Shown piece after piece: positions 43,000 to 51,800 of a stretch of DNA of 64,000 nt. The stretch is from Nitrospira sp. (GTDB lineage Bacteria > Nitrospirota > Nitrospiria > Nitrospirales > Nitrospiraceae). The notes below the pieces were generated by a model, which was given only the letters and a program-made list of their open reading frames with translations, did not search any database and was not told the origin of the DNA. A program made the position numbers and the translations under genes. The stretch spans positions 310,001-374,000 of the forward strand of contig CP126122.1 of assembly GCA_030123565.1 (NCBI GenBank), in the 5' to 3' direction. Each line of letters begins with the position of its first letter. Positions within the stretch are counted from its first letter, which is position 1.

Positions 43000-44454
43000 G
43001 TGGCGCGCATTTCACGTTCAGTCGTCATCGTCGGCGGAGGCATTGCTGGCCTCTCCACGGCCTTTGCCCTGTTGGAGCAGGCGGCTGCGGCAGAGGTTGC
43101 GCTCACCTGCACCATCCTCGACGCCGCGCCGGTCTGGGGCGGCAAGATCCTGACGCATCGGGTCGGCCGGTTGGTGATGGAGGCGGGGCCCGACTCCTTC
43201 CTGTCGCAAAAACCCTGGGCGATGGATCTCTGTCGACGCCTGGGCATGGCCGATCAGCTCATCGACACCAACCAAGTGGAAAAAAAAGCGAGTGTGCTGT
43301 GGGGCGGCCGGCTGCATGAATTGCCGGAAGGGCTGGTCACGTTCACCCCGAGTCAATTGGGGCCGTTCTTTCGCAGCGGCCTGCTGTCCTGGGTGGATCT
43401 GGTGCGCATGGGCTGTGATGTGATGATTCCCCCGCGCCGGTCGAACGAGGACGAATCCCTCGCTGCCTTTTTCCGCCGCCGATTCGGGCGACATGCCTGC
43501 GAACGGGTCATGGAGCCGCTGATGGCGGGCATCTATGCCGGTGATGCCGAGCAAATGAGCCTGCGCGCGACCTTCCCGCGTTTCTACGAGTTGGAACAGG
43601 CGCACGGCAGCGTGATTCGCGGTATGGTGGCGGCCCGCCGTGCAAGGGCGCAGCAGGCCTCAGACGGGCGCCCGAAACACACCATGTTCGTGACGTTGCG
43701 CAACGGCCTCGGTGATTTGGTGACGGTCCTGGCGAGTCACATTCAGAAGGCCGGCGGCGTCCTGAAGGCCGGTGTCGAGGCTGAGGCATTGCGGGTGCGG
43801 TCGCACCAGGCTGGCCGCTGGATGTACGATGTCATCTGTAGCGACGGTACGACCCTCTCGGCCGAGTCGCTGGTGTTGGCGACACCGGCCTATGTGAGCG
43901 CTGAGTTGGTCCGACCCTTGACTCCTTTAGCCGCCGGATTGATGGGCATGATTCCCTATGCCTCGACCGCAACCATTTCCATGGTCTATCCGGCTGTGGC
44001 GGTGGGCGACCGGCTGCAAGGGTTCGGATTCGTGGTTCCACGCATCGAGGGACGCGATCTGATTGCCGCCACCTGGACCTCGATCAAGTGGCCCCATCGG
44101 GCACCTCCGGATGAGGTCTCCGTGCGTTGTTATCTCGGCGGGGTAGGGCGTGAGGCGATTTTGCAACAGGACGATGAAGCCTTGACGCGCTGTGTGCAGG
44201 AAGAACTCGCCTCCATCGTCGGCCTACGGGCGACACCCCACTATGTGGAGGTGAACCGGTGGCATCGGGCGATGCCGCAGTATACGATCGGACATCTCGA
44301 CCGGCTTGAGCAGTTGGAGGCGGCGCTCTCACGTTTCGGCGGCCTCGCCGTCACCGGCGCGGCCTATCGCGGGGTGGGCATCCCGGATTGTATCCGAGAC
44401 GGCGCGGACACGGCGGAGCGGACGCTTCGTTACCTGCAGGCGGCTGCTGCATGA
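43000..44454 (+). CDS. hemY: protoporphyrinogen/coproporphyrinogen oxidase (HemY type)
   Basis: 484 residues from GTG 43000, 11 bp after hemH. The FAD site is SVVIVGGGIAGLSTAFALLE. Then follow WGGKILTHRVGRLVMEAGPD, DSFLSQKPWAMDLCRRLG and the C-terminal FAD-closing GAYRGVGIPDCIRDG-like segment (AAYRGVGIPDCIRDGADTAE). This is the oxygen-dependent HemY/PPOX family, which oxidises protoporphyrinogen IX or coproporphyrinogen III. Together with hemE and hemH it covers the late haem pathway except coproporphyrinogen decarboxylation. Confidence 0.9.
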   Translation: MARISRSVVIVGGGIAGLSTAFALLEQAAAAEVALTCTILDAAPVWGGKILTHRVGRLVMEAGPDSFLSQKPWAMDLCRRLGMADQLIDTNQVEKKASVLWGGRLHELPEGLVTFTPSQLGPFFRSGLLSWVDLVRMGCDVMIPPRRSNEDESLAAFFRRRFGRHACERVMEPLMAGIYAGDAEQMSLRATFPRFYELEQAHGSVIRGMVAARRARAQQASDGRPKHTMFVTLRNGLGDLVTVLASHIQKAGGVLKAGVEAEALRVRSHQAGRWMYDVICSDGTTLSAESLVLATPAYVSAELVRPLTPLAAGLMGMIPYASTATISMVYPAVAVGDRLQGFGFVVPRIEGRDLIAATWTSIKWPHRAPPDEVSVRCYLGGVGREAILQQDDEALTRCVQEELASIVGLRATPHYVEVNRWHRAMPQYTIGHLDRLEQLEAALSRFGGLAVTGAAYRGVGIPDCIRDGADTAERTLRYLQAAAA

Positions 44455-44497
44455 CGGGTCTGGTTGTGGATGGATTCGGTAAGGAAGGAACAGACCC

Positions 44498-44914
44498 ATG
44501 TTGAATGACCAATTGGTGATCTCGGCTGTGACCGGGCCCTTTCGCGAGCCGCGGGAGCCGGTGTTGTCCTACGACTATTCCATTCAGCGGGCGACCTGGG
44601 CTGCGACCCATGCCGTGCGGGTGAAAATTGCGCTGGCGGAAGAGTTGGACTATGTGAAAGGGAAATTGTTGGGCACCGTCACCGGAAGCCCAGGGCAACA
44701 ATTGCTGTTGAACAAACTCCTCTCCCGCAAGATCGGCGACGAAAAACTTCGGATCGCCGAGGCGGAAGGCCTGTTGAAGGAACGAGGCGACGTGTTGCTG
44801 CCGCCGTTTACCGGACCCTTTGCGCATTTCTTTCCGCAGTTGGAAGCGTGGGTTCAGGCGCAACAGGAGGCGCTGCGTGCCGAGATCAAGAACACCGTCG
44901 GTCTCTCGGCCTGA
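44498..44914 (+). CDS. conserved hypothetical protein, 138 residues
   Basis: Starts MLNDQLVISAVTGPFREPRE at ATG 44498, with AAGGAAGGAA eight bases upstream, 43 bp after hemY. The protein is helical and rich in Ala, Leu and Glu (HAVRVKIALAEELDYVKGKL, LRIAEAEGLLKERGDVLLPP), with no signal peptide or catalytic motif. It may be carried with the haem cluster transcript. I do not recognise the family. Confidence 0.6.
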   Translation: MLNDQLVISAVTGPFREPREPVLSYDYSIQRATWAATHAVRVKIALAEELDYVKGKLLGTVTGSPGQQLLLNKLLSRKIGDEKLRIAEAEGLLKERGDVLLPPFTGPFAHFFPQLEAWVQAQQEALRAEIKNTVGLSA

Positions 44915-45175
44915 GCAACCGTTCTTGCATCGGATCGGCCCGGGTTTCACACACAGAATCTGTGGATAAGCATGTGAATATCCACCACTCTCACGCTCGG
45001 CACGCTGAATAGGTCGGCTCCTCAGCAACCTGCACAAGTTTTAGGCATTGGGGTCGGTATCACCCGAACCCCCTAGATGCTGTAGAACAGTAAAACCCCT
45101 AGTGGCGTCCTTCAGGGCCGAATGGCGCCTGGGGATAGCGGAGGCAGGTTGTATGAGGTGTTTCGATGCAGAGGT
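44915..45175. other. 261-bp spacer with one consensus DnaA box
   Basis: TGTGGATAA at 44961-44969 is the exact reverse complement of the DnaA box TTATCCACA. I see no second good box, AT-rich unwinding stretch or dnaA gene, so it is not an origin by itself. No gene is visible in the rest of the gap. Confidence 0.5.
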
Positions 45176-45787
45176 TCAGAAAATACGGCGGTATTGTTTG
45201 CCGTGCACCCCGGATTCGTCGGCGAATCCGATGGAGCCGGTGTCGGGATTGCTCGTGTCGTTCAAATCGATCCGGTAATGTCCACGCACCTGTTCCATGG
45301 CCTCTTCGAACGGAATGGCCTGCGGGTAGAGATCGCCCGGCGCATGGGCTCCGCGGGCCAGCGTGCGGACGACGTCCTGCGTGGCATATTTCGGATCCGA
45401 AAAAATGTACAGATCGGCGACGGCCTGGTCGCCGAGTTTGTGGCCCGGACTGGTCGCGGGTAACATGGACGGCAGGGTCTGGTTCAACCGGGCTTGTTTG
45501 AATTGCTTCAAGAGTCCGACGACCTGGCTGGTCGTGACCTGTGCCGGCACGAGAATACTCATGGCGTTGAACTCCGTCAAGGTTGCCTGGACCTTGTACA
45601 TCACCGGGGCCGCATCCGGGTCTTCCGTGACCACCTGCGAAATCTCCGGTCCGACGGCCTGTTTTTGCTTGCCGCTGGGGACTGCGAGGTTGATCAGCAG
45701 CCACATCACCAGAATGGCGCCGAACAGGACGAGGAGCGGGTGGAGCCCCGCCCGTTTGCCTTCTTGATAGGGATTGTCGTCGCTCAT
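45176..45787 (-). CDS. membrane-anchored hypothetical protein
   Basis: 203 residues with one helix near the N-terminus (LHPLLVLFGAILVMWLLINL) and a mostly polar exported part. The latter includes YKVQATLTEFNAMSILVPAQ, VADLYIFSDPKYATQDVVRT and DLYPQAIPFEEAMEQVRGHY. Its ATG overlaps the mazG stop by four bases, so it is translationally coupled to mazG. I do not recognise the domain. The coupling is probably positional and gives no functional clue. Confidence 0.6.
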   Translation of the reverse strand: MSDDNPYQEGKRAGLHPLLVLFGAILVMWLLINLAVPSGKQKQAVGPEISQVVTEDPDAAPVMYKVQATLTEFNAMSILVPAQVTTSQVVGLLKQFKQARLNQTLPSMLPATSPGHKLGDQAVADLYIFSDPKYATQDVVRTLARGAHAPGDLYPQAIPFEEAMEQVRGHYRIDLNDTSNPDTGSIGFADESGVHGKQYRRIF

Positions 45788-46680
45788 GGCAGAGCCTTTG
45801 TAGTTCCCGTCGCAGGAGGGAGGGCTGCTGTGGCTTCAATGGACTGGGAAGATTCCAGCCTCTTCGCCTCATCCCAATAGCGATCCATTTCAGCCGTCGT
45901 CAGGTCGCTGACGCTTCGCCCGCTGCGTTCAGCCTGTCGTTCGATAAAATGGAAACGGGTCGTGAAGCGATTCGTGGCTTGGCGGAGCGACTCTTCCGGA
46001 TTCACCTTGAGGTGCCGGGCGACGTTGACCAATGAAAACAGGAGATCGCCCAGTTCCGCGGTCATTTCCGATGTAGGCTCCGGTGAGGATTTGGTGGTCG
46101 CAGCCGCATCGCCGACGGCCCGGCGGAGTTCGTCGATCTCTTCGTCCACCTTGGCGAGGACATCGGCCAGCCCCTGTTGGTTATCGGGCCAGTCGAACCC
46201 GACGCGCGCGGCTCGAACCTGGGTTTGATAGGCGCGCAGCAGGGCCGGAAGGGCTTGGGGAATGTCGTGCAGGAGCGACTCCGGTTTTCCGGCGTCCTTG
46301 CGCTCGGCCCGCTTGATGTCTTCCCACCGATGGACCACCTGGTCCGGATTCAGGGCCGGTTTGCCGTCGGCCCCGTCACCGAACACATGGGGATGGCGAC
46401 GCACCAGTTTCTCGGCCAGTTGTTGCAACACGTCGTCGATGGTGAAGGTGCCCAGTTCCGTTCCGATTTGGCTGTGAAACAGCACCTGCAACAACACGTC
46501 GCCCAGTTCTTCCTTCAACTTGGCAAAGTCGAGCCGGTCGATCGTATCCAAGGCTTCATAGGTTTCTTCGATCAGGTAGGGCTTGAGGGATTCGTGGGTC
46601 TGTTTGCGGTCCCATGGGCACCCGCCTGGTGCTCGAAGCTGGGCCATGATGGCTACGACTCTGTCGAACCGTTCGGACAT
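45784..46680 (-). CDS. mazG: nucleoside triphosphate pyrophosphohydrolase MazG
   Basis: 298 residues with two MazG helical repeats. The first begins LRAPGGCPWDRKQTHESLKP, with EETYEALDTI and LKEELGDVLLQVLFHSQIG carrying the E-x2-E and E-x2-D metal ligands. The second has DEEIDELRRAV and AELGDLLFSLVNVARHL. It hydrolyses (d)NTPs to NMP and pyrophosphate, cleaning damaged nucleotides and lowering ppGpp in E. coli. The start has GGAGGGGGA. A membrane protein is co-translated downstream. Confidence 0.93.
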   Translation of the reverse strand: MSERFDRVVAIMAQLRAPGGCPWDRKQTHESLKPYLIEETYEALDTIDRLDFAKLKEELGDVLLQVLFHSQIGTELGTFTIDDVLQQLAEKLVRRHPHVFGDGADGKPALNPDQVVHRWEDIKRAERKDAGKPESLLHDIPQALPALLRAYQTQVRAARVGFDWPDNQQGLADVLAKVDEEIDELRRAVGDAAATTKSSPEPTSEMTAELGDLLFSLVNVARHLKVNPEESLRQATNRFTTRFHFIERQAERSGRSVSDLTTAEMDRYWDEAKRLESSQSIEATAALPPATGTTKALP

Positions 46681-46815
46681 GCGGATTCCCCCTCCGTGGC
46701 GTCACTCTAACTGAGTTCGTTCTCACCTTCAACGGGGCATCCTGTCTTGCGCCCCTTCAGGGCCTATGGTAGGGTACGGCCCGGCTTTCCAGGCCTGTCG
46801 GTCGGAGGGTGTTCC

Positions 46816-47244
46816 ATGGGAGATGAAAAGGAACAGGGGTTCGTCATCCGCGACCGTCGCGGGCGGGGCGAAGGGGCTTCCGCGCCCTCATCACCTCCAC
46901 AGGAGGCTGCTTCGGCTGCGTCCTCCGCATCAGAGGTGTCTCGCGAGCCGGTCGATCAAAAAGGGCAGGCCGGGCACCTTCCGGTGAATTTTTCTTCCTT
47001 CGTGATCTCGATGGGGAGTTCGGCCCTGATGTTGATGGGGGAGCAGTTGGATCCTCAACAGCCTAAGATGTCCCTCAATCTCCCACAAGCCAAAGAAATC
47101 ATCGATTTGCTCTCCATGCTGGAAGAGAAAACGCGGGGGAACCTCACCTCGGATGAACAGTCCGTGATGACGGATATGCTCTATGCGTTGAGGATGAAAT
47201 TCGTGAGCTTGACCTCCGGGAAATCGACGCTCCACACCCCGTAG
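46816..47244 (+). CDS. DUF1844 protein
   Basis: 142 residues starting MGDEKEQGFVIRDRRGRGEG at ATG 46816. After a Ser/Ala-rich linker, the domain VNFSSFVISMGSSALMLMGE, NLPQAKEIIDLLSMLEEKTR and LTSDEQSVMTDMLYALRMKF is DUF1844, a small helical domain of unknown role found widely in Nitrospirota, Deltaproteobacteria and other phyla. The open frame upstream of 46816 has no family match. It is alone between mazG and ntrY. Confidence 0.8.
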   Translation: MGDEKEQGFVIRDRRGRGEGASAPSSPPQEAASAASSASEVSREPVDQKGQAGHLPVNFSSFVISMGSSALMLMGEQLDPQQPKMSLNLPQAKEIIDLLSMLEEKTRGNLTSDEQSVMTDMLYALRMKFVSLTSGKSTLHTP

Positions 47245-47369
47245 CCTCCGCCTGCGCGCCGTCCTGCTGAGTGTTGCCCGTTTCTCCCCTGGTTGAGCCT
47301 GCTCCGTCGGCTGTGTGCCCCATCGGCCGCCTCATGATCGAAAAGAGGATGAGCGGATTTCCAGCTTTT

Positions 47370-47398
47370 TTGAGACTCCCGTCGGAATTCGTTATAGT
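47370..47398 (+). promoter_or_regulatory. candidate sigma-70 promoter of ntrY-ntrX
   Basis: TTGAGA (47370-47375) and TATAGT (47393-47398) are separated by 17 bases, 39 bases before the ntrY ATG. No other strong pair was seen in the gap after the DUF1844 gene. Confidence 0.5.
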
Positions 47399-47437
47399 GG
47401 TGCAGGGTCGATTGAACTGGGATAAGCCGGAGAATTC

Positions 47438-49735
47438 ATGCCGGATTCGATGGACATGACGAAGCTCGTCCCGCCTGGCGTCCTGCAAGAAAATAAGCCG
47501 CCGTCGTCTTCCTCCATCGAGCATGAGCGGCGAAAACGCCATGTCCGGCCGGTCTGGATCGTCCTGATCCTGTTGCTGCCCTGTCTGGCCCTCACCGTCT
47601 ACTATGCTCAAACGGCGATTCCTCTCGGCGAGGAGTCGGACTCTTTTCTGCCCAGCACCGGGTATGCCTTCGTGCTCTTGCTGGTCAATCTCGACTTGAT
47701 CGGGTTGGTCGTCCTCACCCTGCTCCTGTCGCGCAACCTCATCAAGGCCTATTTCGAGCGGCGGCATCGGCTCGTGGGGTCGGGCTTCCGGGCGAAGTTG
47801 GTCGCCGCCTTCATCGGGTTTTCCCTGATCCCCACCGTCTTGCTGGCGTTGGTCGCCAGCGGTCTGGTCAATAAGGCCGTGGATGTTTGGTTCAACGATC
47901 AGATCGAACATGTCATGAAGGATTCGTATGAAGTCGCGCGCATGCACCATGCCGGACATGTGTCGCTGGCAATCAACAGCGCACGCGCCATCAGCCATGA
48001 GATCTTCCGCGAAGAGCTGCTGTTGCCCGAGCAACGGGATCTGCTGGTGGCGGCGATCGCCCGCAAGCGAACGGAATATGCGACGGCCGGGATCGAAGTC
48101 TTTTCCTCGAAGATGGAGACCTTGACCAAGTCGCTCGATCCTGAAGTGCCGGTCGCGGTGCTGGATCTGCCGATCGGCCAACTGGTGCTGCAGGTCATCA
48201 ACGGCAAGCAGGAACTCACCTCCGTCCAGGAGGCCCAGACTGGGCGGCTGGTGAGGGCCGGCGTCCCGATCGCGTCTACCCTGCGCCGCGGCGAGGTCGA
48301 AGGGGTGGTGGTCGTGGATGCCTACGTGCCCGAGTCGTTGCTCGGCAAGATGGAAAGCATCGGGCGCCAATACTCCGAGTATAAACAGATGAAGGCGATG
48401 AAGAACCCCATCAAGGCCGGGGCCTATCTGCTCGTGGCGGTGATTACCGTCATGATTCTGTTCAGTGCCACCTGGTTCGGGTTCTATGTGGCGCGCGGCA
48501 TCACCGTGCCGATTCAACGGCTGGCCGAGGCCACGGAAGCCATTGCGCAGGGGGATTTGTCGGTGCGGATCGAAGCCAAGGCGACGGATGAAATCGGCAC
48601 CCTGGTCGAATCCTTCAACCGCATGACGGCCGATTTGCAGAGCAGCAAAACGAAGGTGGAGGAGGCCAACGTGTCGCTTCGGCAGTCCAACCTGGAACTG
48701 GATCGCCGGCGCGCCTACATCGAAACGGTGGTCGATACGATCGCGGCGGGGCTCCTCTCCATCGATCGGCAGGGGATCATCACCACGTTCAATCCCTCGG
48801 CGGAGCGCATTCTGGGGCTCTGGGCCGACCGGTTCCGCGGCCGGTCCGCCAACGAGGTGTTCAAGGAATTCAAACTGGACCTGTTTCAGTCCGTCTACGA
48901 TCGCATGTTGGCCGACCATCGCGAGAACATCGCGCTCGAAGGGCAGTTGGACTTGCAGGGGCGGTTCCTGACCATCGGCGTGCATTGTTCCCGGATGAAG
49001 GACGAGTCGCACAAGGACCTCGGGTTCGTGCTGATCTTCGAGGACCTGTCGGAATTGATCAAGGCGCAGAAGGCGGCGGCCTGGCGTGAAGTCGCGCAGC
49101 GGATCGCCCACGAGATCAAGAACCCGCTCACGCCCATTCAACTGTCCGCGCAACGGCTGCGAAAAAAGTTCCAGGACAAGGCGCCGGACTTCGACCGGAT
49201 CTGCGACGAATCCACCCAGGTGATCGTCAACGAGGTCGGCAGCCTCAAGCAAATGCTGGACGAGTTCTCGAAATTCGCACGGATGCCGGCCCCGCACATG
49301 ACGATGGGGTCGCTGGACGATGTCGTGAAGGAAGTGGTCGCGCTCTATCAGAGTGCGCATCGCGAGATCGAATGTGTGGTGGATCTCGACCCCGATCTGC
49401 CGCCGTTCAACTTCGATCGGGAACAAATCAAACGGGCGTTGGTGAATCTGTGCGATAACGGCATTCACGCGATGAATCACAAGGGGCATTTGTGGATCAC
49501 GACCCGTTACGACATGAAACAACGCCGTGCGATTGTGACGGTGGCGGACGAGGGCACCGGGATCGCGCCGGAAGATCAGGAAAAGTTGTTCGTGCCGTAT
49601 TTCTCCCGAAAGAAGACGGGAACCGGGTTGGGCCTGGCGATCGTGCGGCGGATCGTGACCGATCACGACGGCCAGATTCACGCGGGGAACCATCAGCCCA
49701 AGGGGGCATCGTTTACCTTCGAGCTGCCGGTGTGA
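47438..49735 (+). CDS. ntrY: NtrY-type membrane sensor histidine kinase
   Basis: 765 residues with GGAG before the ATG. Four membrane helices lie in the first 350 residues, with a periplasmic segment between the third and fourth. Then follow a HAMP domain, a PAS domain (VDTIAAGLLSIDRQGIITTF) and the kinase core: H-box RIAHEIKNPLTPIQLSAQRL, N-box NLCDNGIHAMNHK, and the G boxes DEGTGIAPEDQE and KTGTGLGLAIVRRI. The domain order is that of NtrY. It phosphorylates the NtrX-type regulator encoded 108 bp downstream. The natural signal is probably envelope or redox state, not established here. Confidence 0.9.
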   Translation: MPDSMDMTKLVPPGVLQENKPPSSSSIEHERRKRHVRPVWIVLILLLPCLALTVYYAQTAIPLGEESDSFLPSTGYAFVLLLVNLDLIGLVVLTLLLSRNLIKAYFERRHRLVGSGFRAKLVAAFIGFSLIPTVLLALVASGLVNKAVDVWFNDQIEHVMKDSYEVARMHHAGHVSLAINSARAISHEIFREELLLPEQRDLLVAAIARKRTEYATAGIEVFSSKMETLTKSLDPEVPVAVLDLPIGQLVLQVINGKQELTSVQEAQTGRLVRAGVPIASTLRRGEVEGVVVVDAYVPESLLGKMESIGRQYSEYKQMKAMKNPIKAGAYLLVAVITVMILFSATWFGFYVARGITVPIQRLAEATEAIAQGDLSVRIEAKATDEIGTLVESFNRMTADLQSSKTKVEEANVSLRQSNLELDRRRAYIETVVDTIAAGLLSIDRQGIITTFNPSAERILGLWADRFRGRSANEVFKEFKLDLFQSVYDRMLADHRENIALEGQLDLQGRFLTIGVHCSRMKDESHKDLGFVLIFEDLSELIKAQKAAAWREVAQRIAHEIKNPLTPIQLSAQRLRKKFQDKAPDFDRICDESTQVIVNEVGSLKQMLDEFSKFARMPAPHMTMGSLDDVVKEVVALYQSAHREIECVVDLDPDLPPFNFDREQIKRALVNLCDNGIHAMNHKGHLWITTRYDMKQRRAIVTVADEGTGIAPEDQEKLFVPYFSRKKTGTGLGLAIVRRIVTDHDGQIHAGNHQPKGASFTFELPV

Positions 49736-49746
49736 GCGGAAGTTGT

Positions 49747-49819
49747 CAGTAGTCAGCGGTCAGCCGGCGCAGAAGTATATCCTCGAATGACGACGCTGAC
49801 AGCTGAGGGCTGACTGCTG
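49747..49819. repeat. imperfect 18-bp inverted repeat between ntrY and ntrX
   Basis: CAGTAGTCAGCGGTCAGC (49747-49764) matches the reverse complement of 49802-49819 at 15 of 18 positions, with about 37 bases between. It could attenuate expression of ntrX relative to ntrY. No U-run follows. Confidence 0.5.
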
Positions 49820-49843
49820 TCGGCTGAAAAAGTTGGAGAAGAC

Positions 49844-51244
49844 ATGTCTGCCTCGATTCTCATTGTCGATGATGAAGTGTCCATCCTGAACTCCTTAAGC
49901 AGCATCCTGGAGGATGAGGGCTATGAGGTCACCGTGGCCAAGAGCGGCGTCGAGGCCCTCAAGCTCTGCGCGGTGAATCCTCCGGAACTGATGATGTTGG
50001 ATATTTGGATGCCTGAGATGGACGGGTTGGAGACGCTGCGGCGATTGCGGGATTTAGTGCCGAACACGCAGGTCATGATGATGTCCGGCCATGGGTCGAT
50101 CGAGACGGCGGTGAAGGCCATCAAGCTCGGGGCCTACGACTACATTGAAAAGCCGCTCTCGCTCGAAAACGTCACGCTGCGGGTGAAACATGCCTTGGAT
50201 CAACACCGGTTGGAGCAGGAAAATCGCACCCTCCGCACGAAGGTGGAGGGGAAGTTCGAGCTGATCGGGCAGGCGCCGGTGATGCAGCAGTTGAGGCAAA
50301 TCATCGAAACGGCCGGCCCGACCAACAGTCGAGTCCTGATCGGCGGCGAGAACGGAACCGGAAAAGAGTTGGTGGCGCGGGCCATCCATCAGCACAGCGC
50401 CAGGGTGGGCCGTCCCTTTGTCGCGGTGAACTGCGCCGCCATTCCTGAAACGTTGATCGAGAGCGAATTGTTCGGGCATGAGCGAGGTTCATTCAGCGGC
50501 GCCACGGCCATGAAGCGCGGCCAGTTCGAGCAGGCGGACGGCGGTACTCTGTTTCTCGATGAAATTGCGGACATGAGCCTGAACACCCAAGCCAAGGTCT
50601 TGCGGGCCCTGCAGGAGCAGCAGTTCACACGGGTGGGGGGCACGAAACTCATCAAGGTCGATGTGCGGGTCTTGGCGGCCTCCAACAAAGATCTGCTGAA
50701 GGAAATTGAAAAGGGTACCTTCCGGGAAGACCTGTTTTACCGACTCAACGTGGTGCCGATCGTGGTGCCGACCCTGCGCGACCGCCGCGAGGACATTCCA
50801 TTGCTCGTGAAACATTTCCTGCGGGTGCATGCGGAAGAACAGGGTTTGAAGATCAAGCAGGTGTCGCCGGAAGCCATGGACGTGTTCATGCAGTATGAGT
50901 GGCCGGGCAACATTCGCGAGTTGCGCAACCTCATCGAACGACTCATGATCATGGTGCCGGGCTCCGTGATCGAGGCCTCGCATGCGTCGATGGCGCTGCA
51001 GGTGCGTCCCCAGTTGTCGGCGCCGCAATCGGCCGTCGCCGCTCAGCCGGCCAATACGTTGCTGACCAAGCACTACGATTCCCTTCGCGATGCCAGGAAC
51101 GCCTTCGAGAAGGAGTTCATTGCCCGCAAACTCCGCGAACACCACTGGAACATCTCCCGCACGGCCGAAGACCTCAAGATCGAGCGCAGTCACCTGCATC
51201 GGAAGATCAAATTGCTGGATGTCGAGATGCGGCCGGAAAGCTAG
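49844..51244 (+). CDS. ntrX: NtrX-type response regulator with altered sigma-54 contact loop
   Basis: 466 residues with GGAGA before the ATG. The receiver domain has Asp53 (MLDIWMPEMDG), followed by an AAA+ domain with Walker A GGENGTGKELVARAIH and Walker B TLFLDEIADMS, and a C-terminal Fis-type HTH (NISRTAEDLKIERSHLHRKI). The loop that contacts sigma-54, normally GAFTGA, reads GSFSGA at residues 215-220. Several NtrX proteins have altered loops and act without sigma-54, so this one may too. It is the partner of the upstream NtrY kinase. Confidence 0.9.
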   Translation: MSASILIVDDEVSILNSLSSILEDEGYEVTVAKSGVEALKLCAVNPPELMMLDIWMPEMDGLETLRRLRDLVPNTQVMMMSGHGSIETAVKAIKLGAYDYIEKPLSLENVTLRVKHALDQHRLEQENRTLRTKVEGKFELIGQAPVMQQLRQIIETAGPTNSRVLIGGENGTGKELVARAIHQHSARVGRPFVAVNCAAIPETLIESELFGHERGSFSGATAMKRGQFEQADGGTLFLDEIADMSLNTQAKVLRALQEQQFTRVGGTKLIKVDVRVLAASNKDLLKEIEKGTFREDLFYRLNVVPIVVPTLRDRREDIPLLVKHFLRVHAEEQGLKIKQVSPEAMDVFMQYEWPGNIRELRNLIERLMIMVPGSVIEASHASMALQVRPQLSAPQSAVAAQPANTLLTKHYDSLRDARNAFEKEFIARKLREHHWNISRTAEDLKIERSHLHRKIKLLDVEMRPES

Positions 51245-51546
51245 GGGGAACGAGGCCCTATAGCCTCCCTTGCTCGCAGAACGCGCACCTCGGAAGGTGC
51301 TCGTTCGATGCGCGCAGTCAGGAGGCCATAGGGCCCTGTTCTGTGAAGGGGGATGAAGTACATAGGCACGCCTCCGATTCTTTCTCGCATGGGAACGGGC
51401 GCGTCTTCGTGGGCCCCGTTCGACGTCACCGGCGGGGTTTTCTTGCTGGATGCTATGTCCCACCATCTGCAAACCGGCAATGCAAGCGGCATTGCGCACG
51501 GAGTGTGATGCCTTAAATTAGCTGGCCGTTTGAAGGAGGATGTTAG
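51245..51546. other. 302-bp gap after ntrX
   Basis: The first 90 bases hold the hairpin element just described. In the rest I see only short, weak inverted repeats and no coding frame. The Shine-Dalgarno sequence AAGGAGGA of the next small gene lies at its right end. Confidence 0.5.
51253..51336. repeat. 84-bp hairpin element sharing the core of 6788-6950
   Basis: Arms 51253-51268 and 51321-51336 are inverted copies (14 of 16 bases). The interior 51273-51318, read on the minus strand, begins ACTGCGCGCATCGAACGAGC and ends GTGCGCGTTCTGCGAG, as in the element after the ECF sigma gene. A small perfect stem GCACCT/AGGTGC lies at 51285-51300. It follows the ntrX stop codon by eight bases and may act as a terminator. 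Confidence 0.75.
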
Positions 51547-51723
51547 ATGGATTTGGAGAAAATTGATCTCGAAAGGGCAGGGGAAATGGACCCTGAAGTG
51601 TTTTCTGAAAAGCGCTGGCTCCAGGCCATATCGTTGGGATTGTCCATGTTACACAACGACATGGTTGATGTTCAGGATAGCCTTAAGCGACTTCAAAAGA
51701 CTTTTGAATACTTGAAACGCTAG
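51547..51723 (+). CDS. small hypothetical protein, 58 residues
   Basis: ATG 51547 follows AAGGAGGA by six bases. The product MDLEKIDLERAGEMDPEVFS continues as LGLSMLHNDMVDVQDSLKRL to TAG 51723. It is helical and acidic with heptad-like spacing and no Cys or signal peptide. It is more AT-rich than its neighbours, hinting at transfer. The strong ribosome site makes it a likely real gene. Function unknown. Confidence 0.6.
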   Translation: MDLEKIDLERAGEMDPEVFSEKRWLQAISLGLSMLHNDMVDVQDSLKRLQKTFEYLKR

Positions 51724-51761
51724 CAATAGAAGCCTAATCACCACCGAATGATCCTCCACTG

Positions 51762-51791
51762 TTGACCAAGGGTCTGCTGCGTAGCTAAGAT
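51762..51791 (+). promoter_or_regulatory. purM promoter (near-leaderless)
   Basis: TTGACC (51762-51767) and TAAGAT (51786-51791) are separated by 18 bases. The -10 box ends nine bases before the purM ATG, exactly as for hemE, and there is no Shine-Dalgarno sequence. The predicted leader is two or three bases long. Confidence 0.55.
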
Positions 51792-51800
51792 GCCGACCCA

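Noticed and set aside
44961-44969. Consensus DnaA box as a possible replication origin
   Set aside because: Only a single box, no dnaA/dnaN genes and no AT-rich unwinding region nearby.
47144-49693. 849-residue open frame antisense to ntrY
   Set aside because: It is a mirror of the high-GC codon pattern of ntrY, with no domain features and His/Arg/Gln-rich composition.
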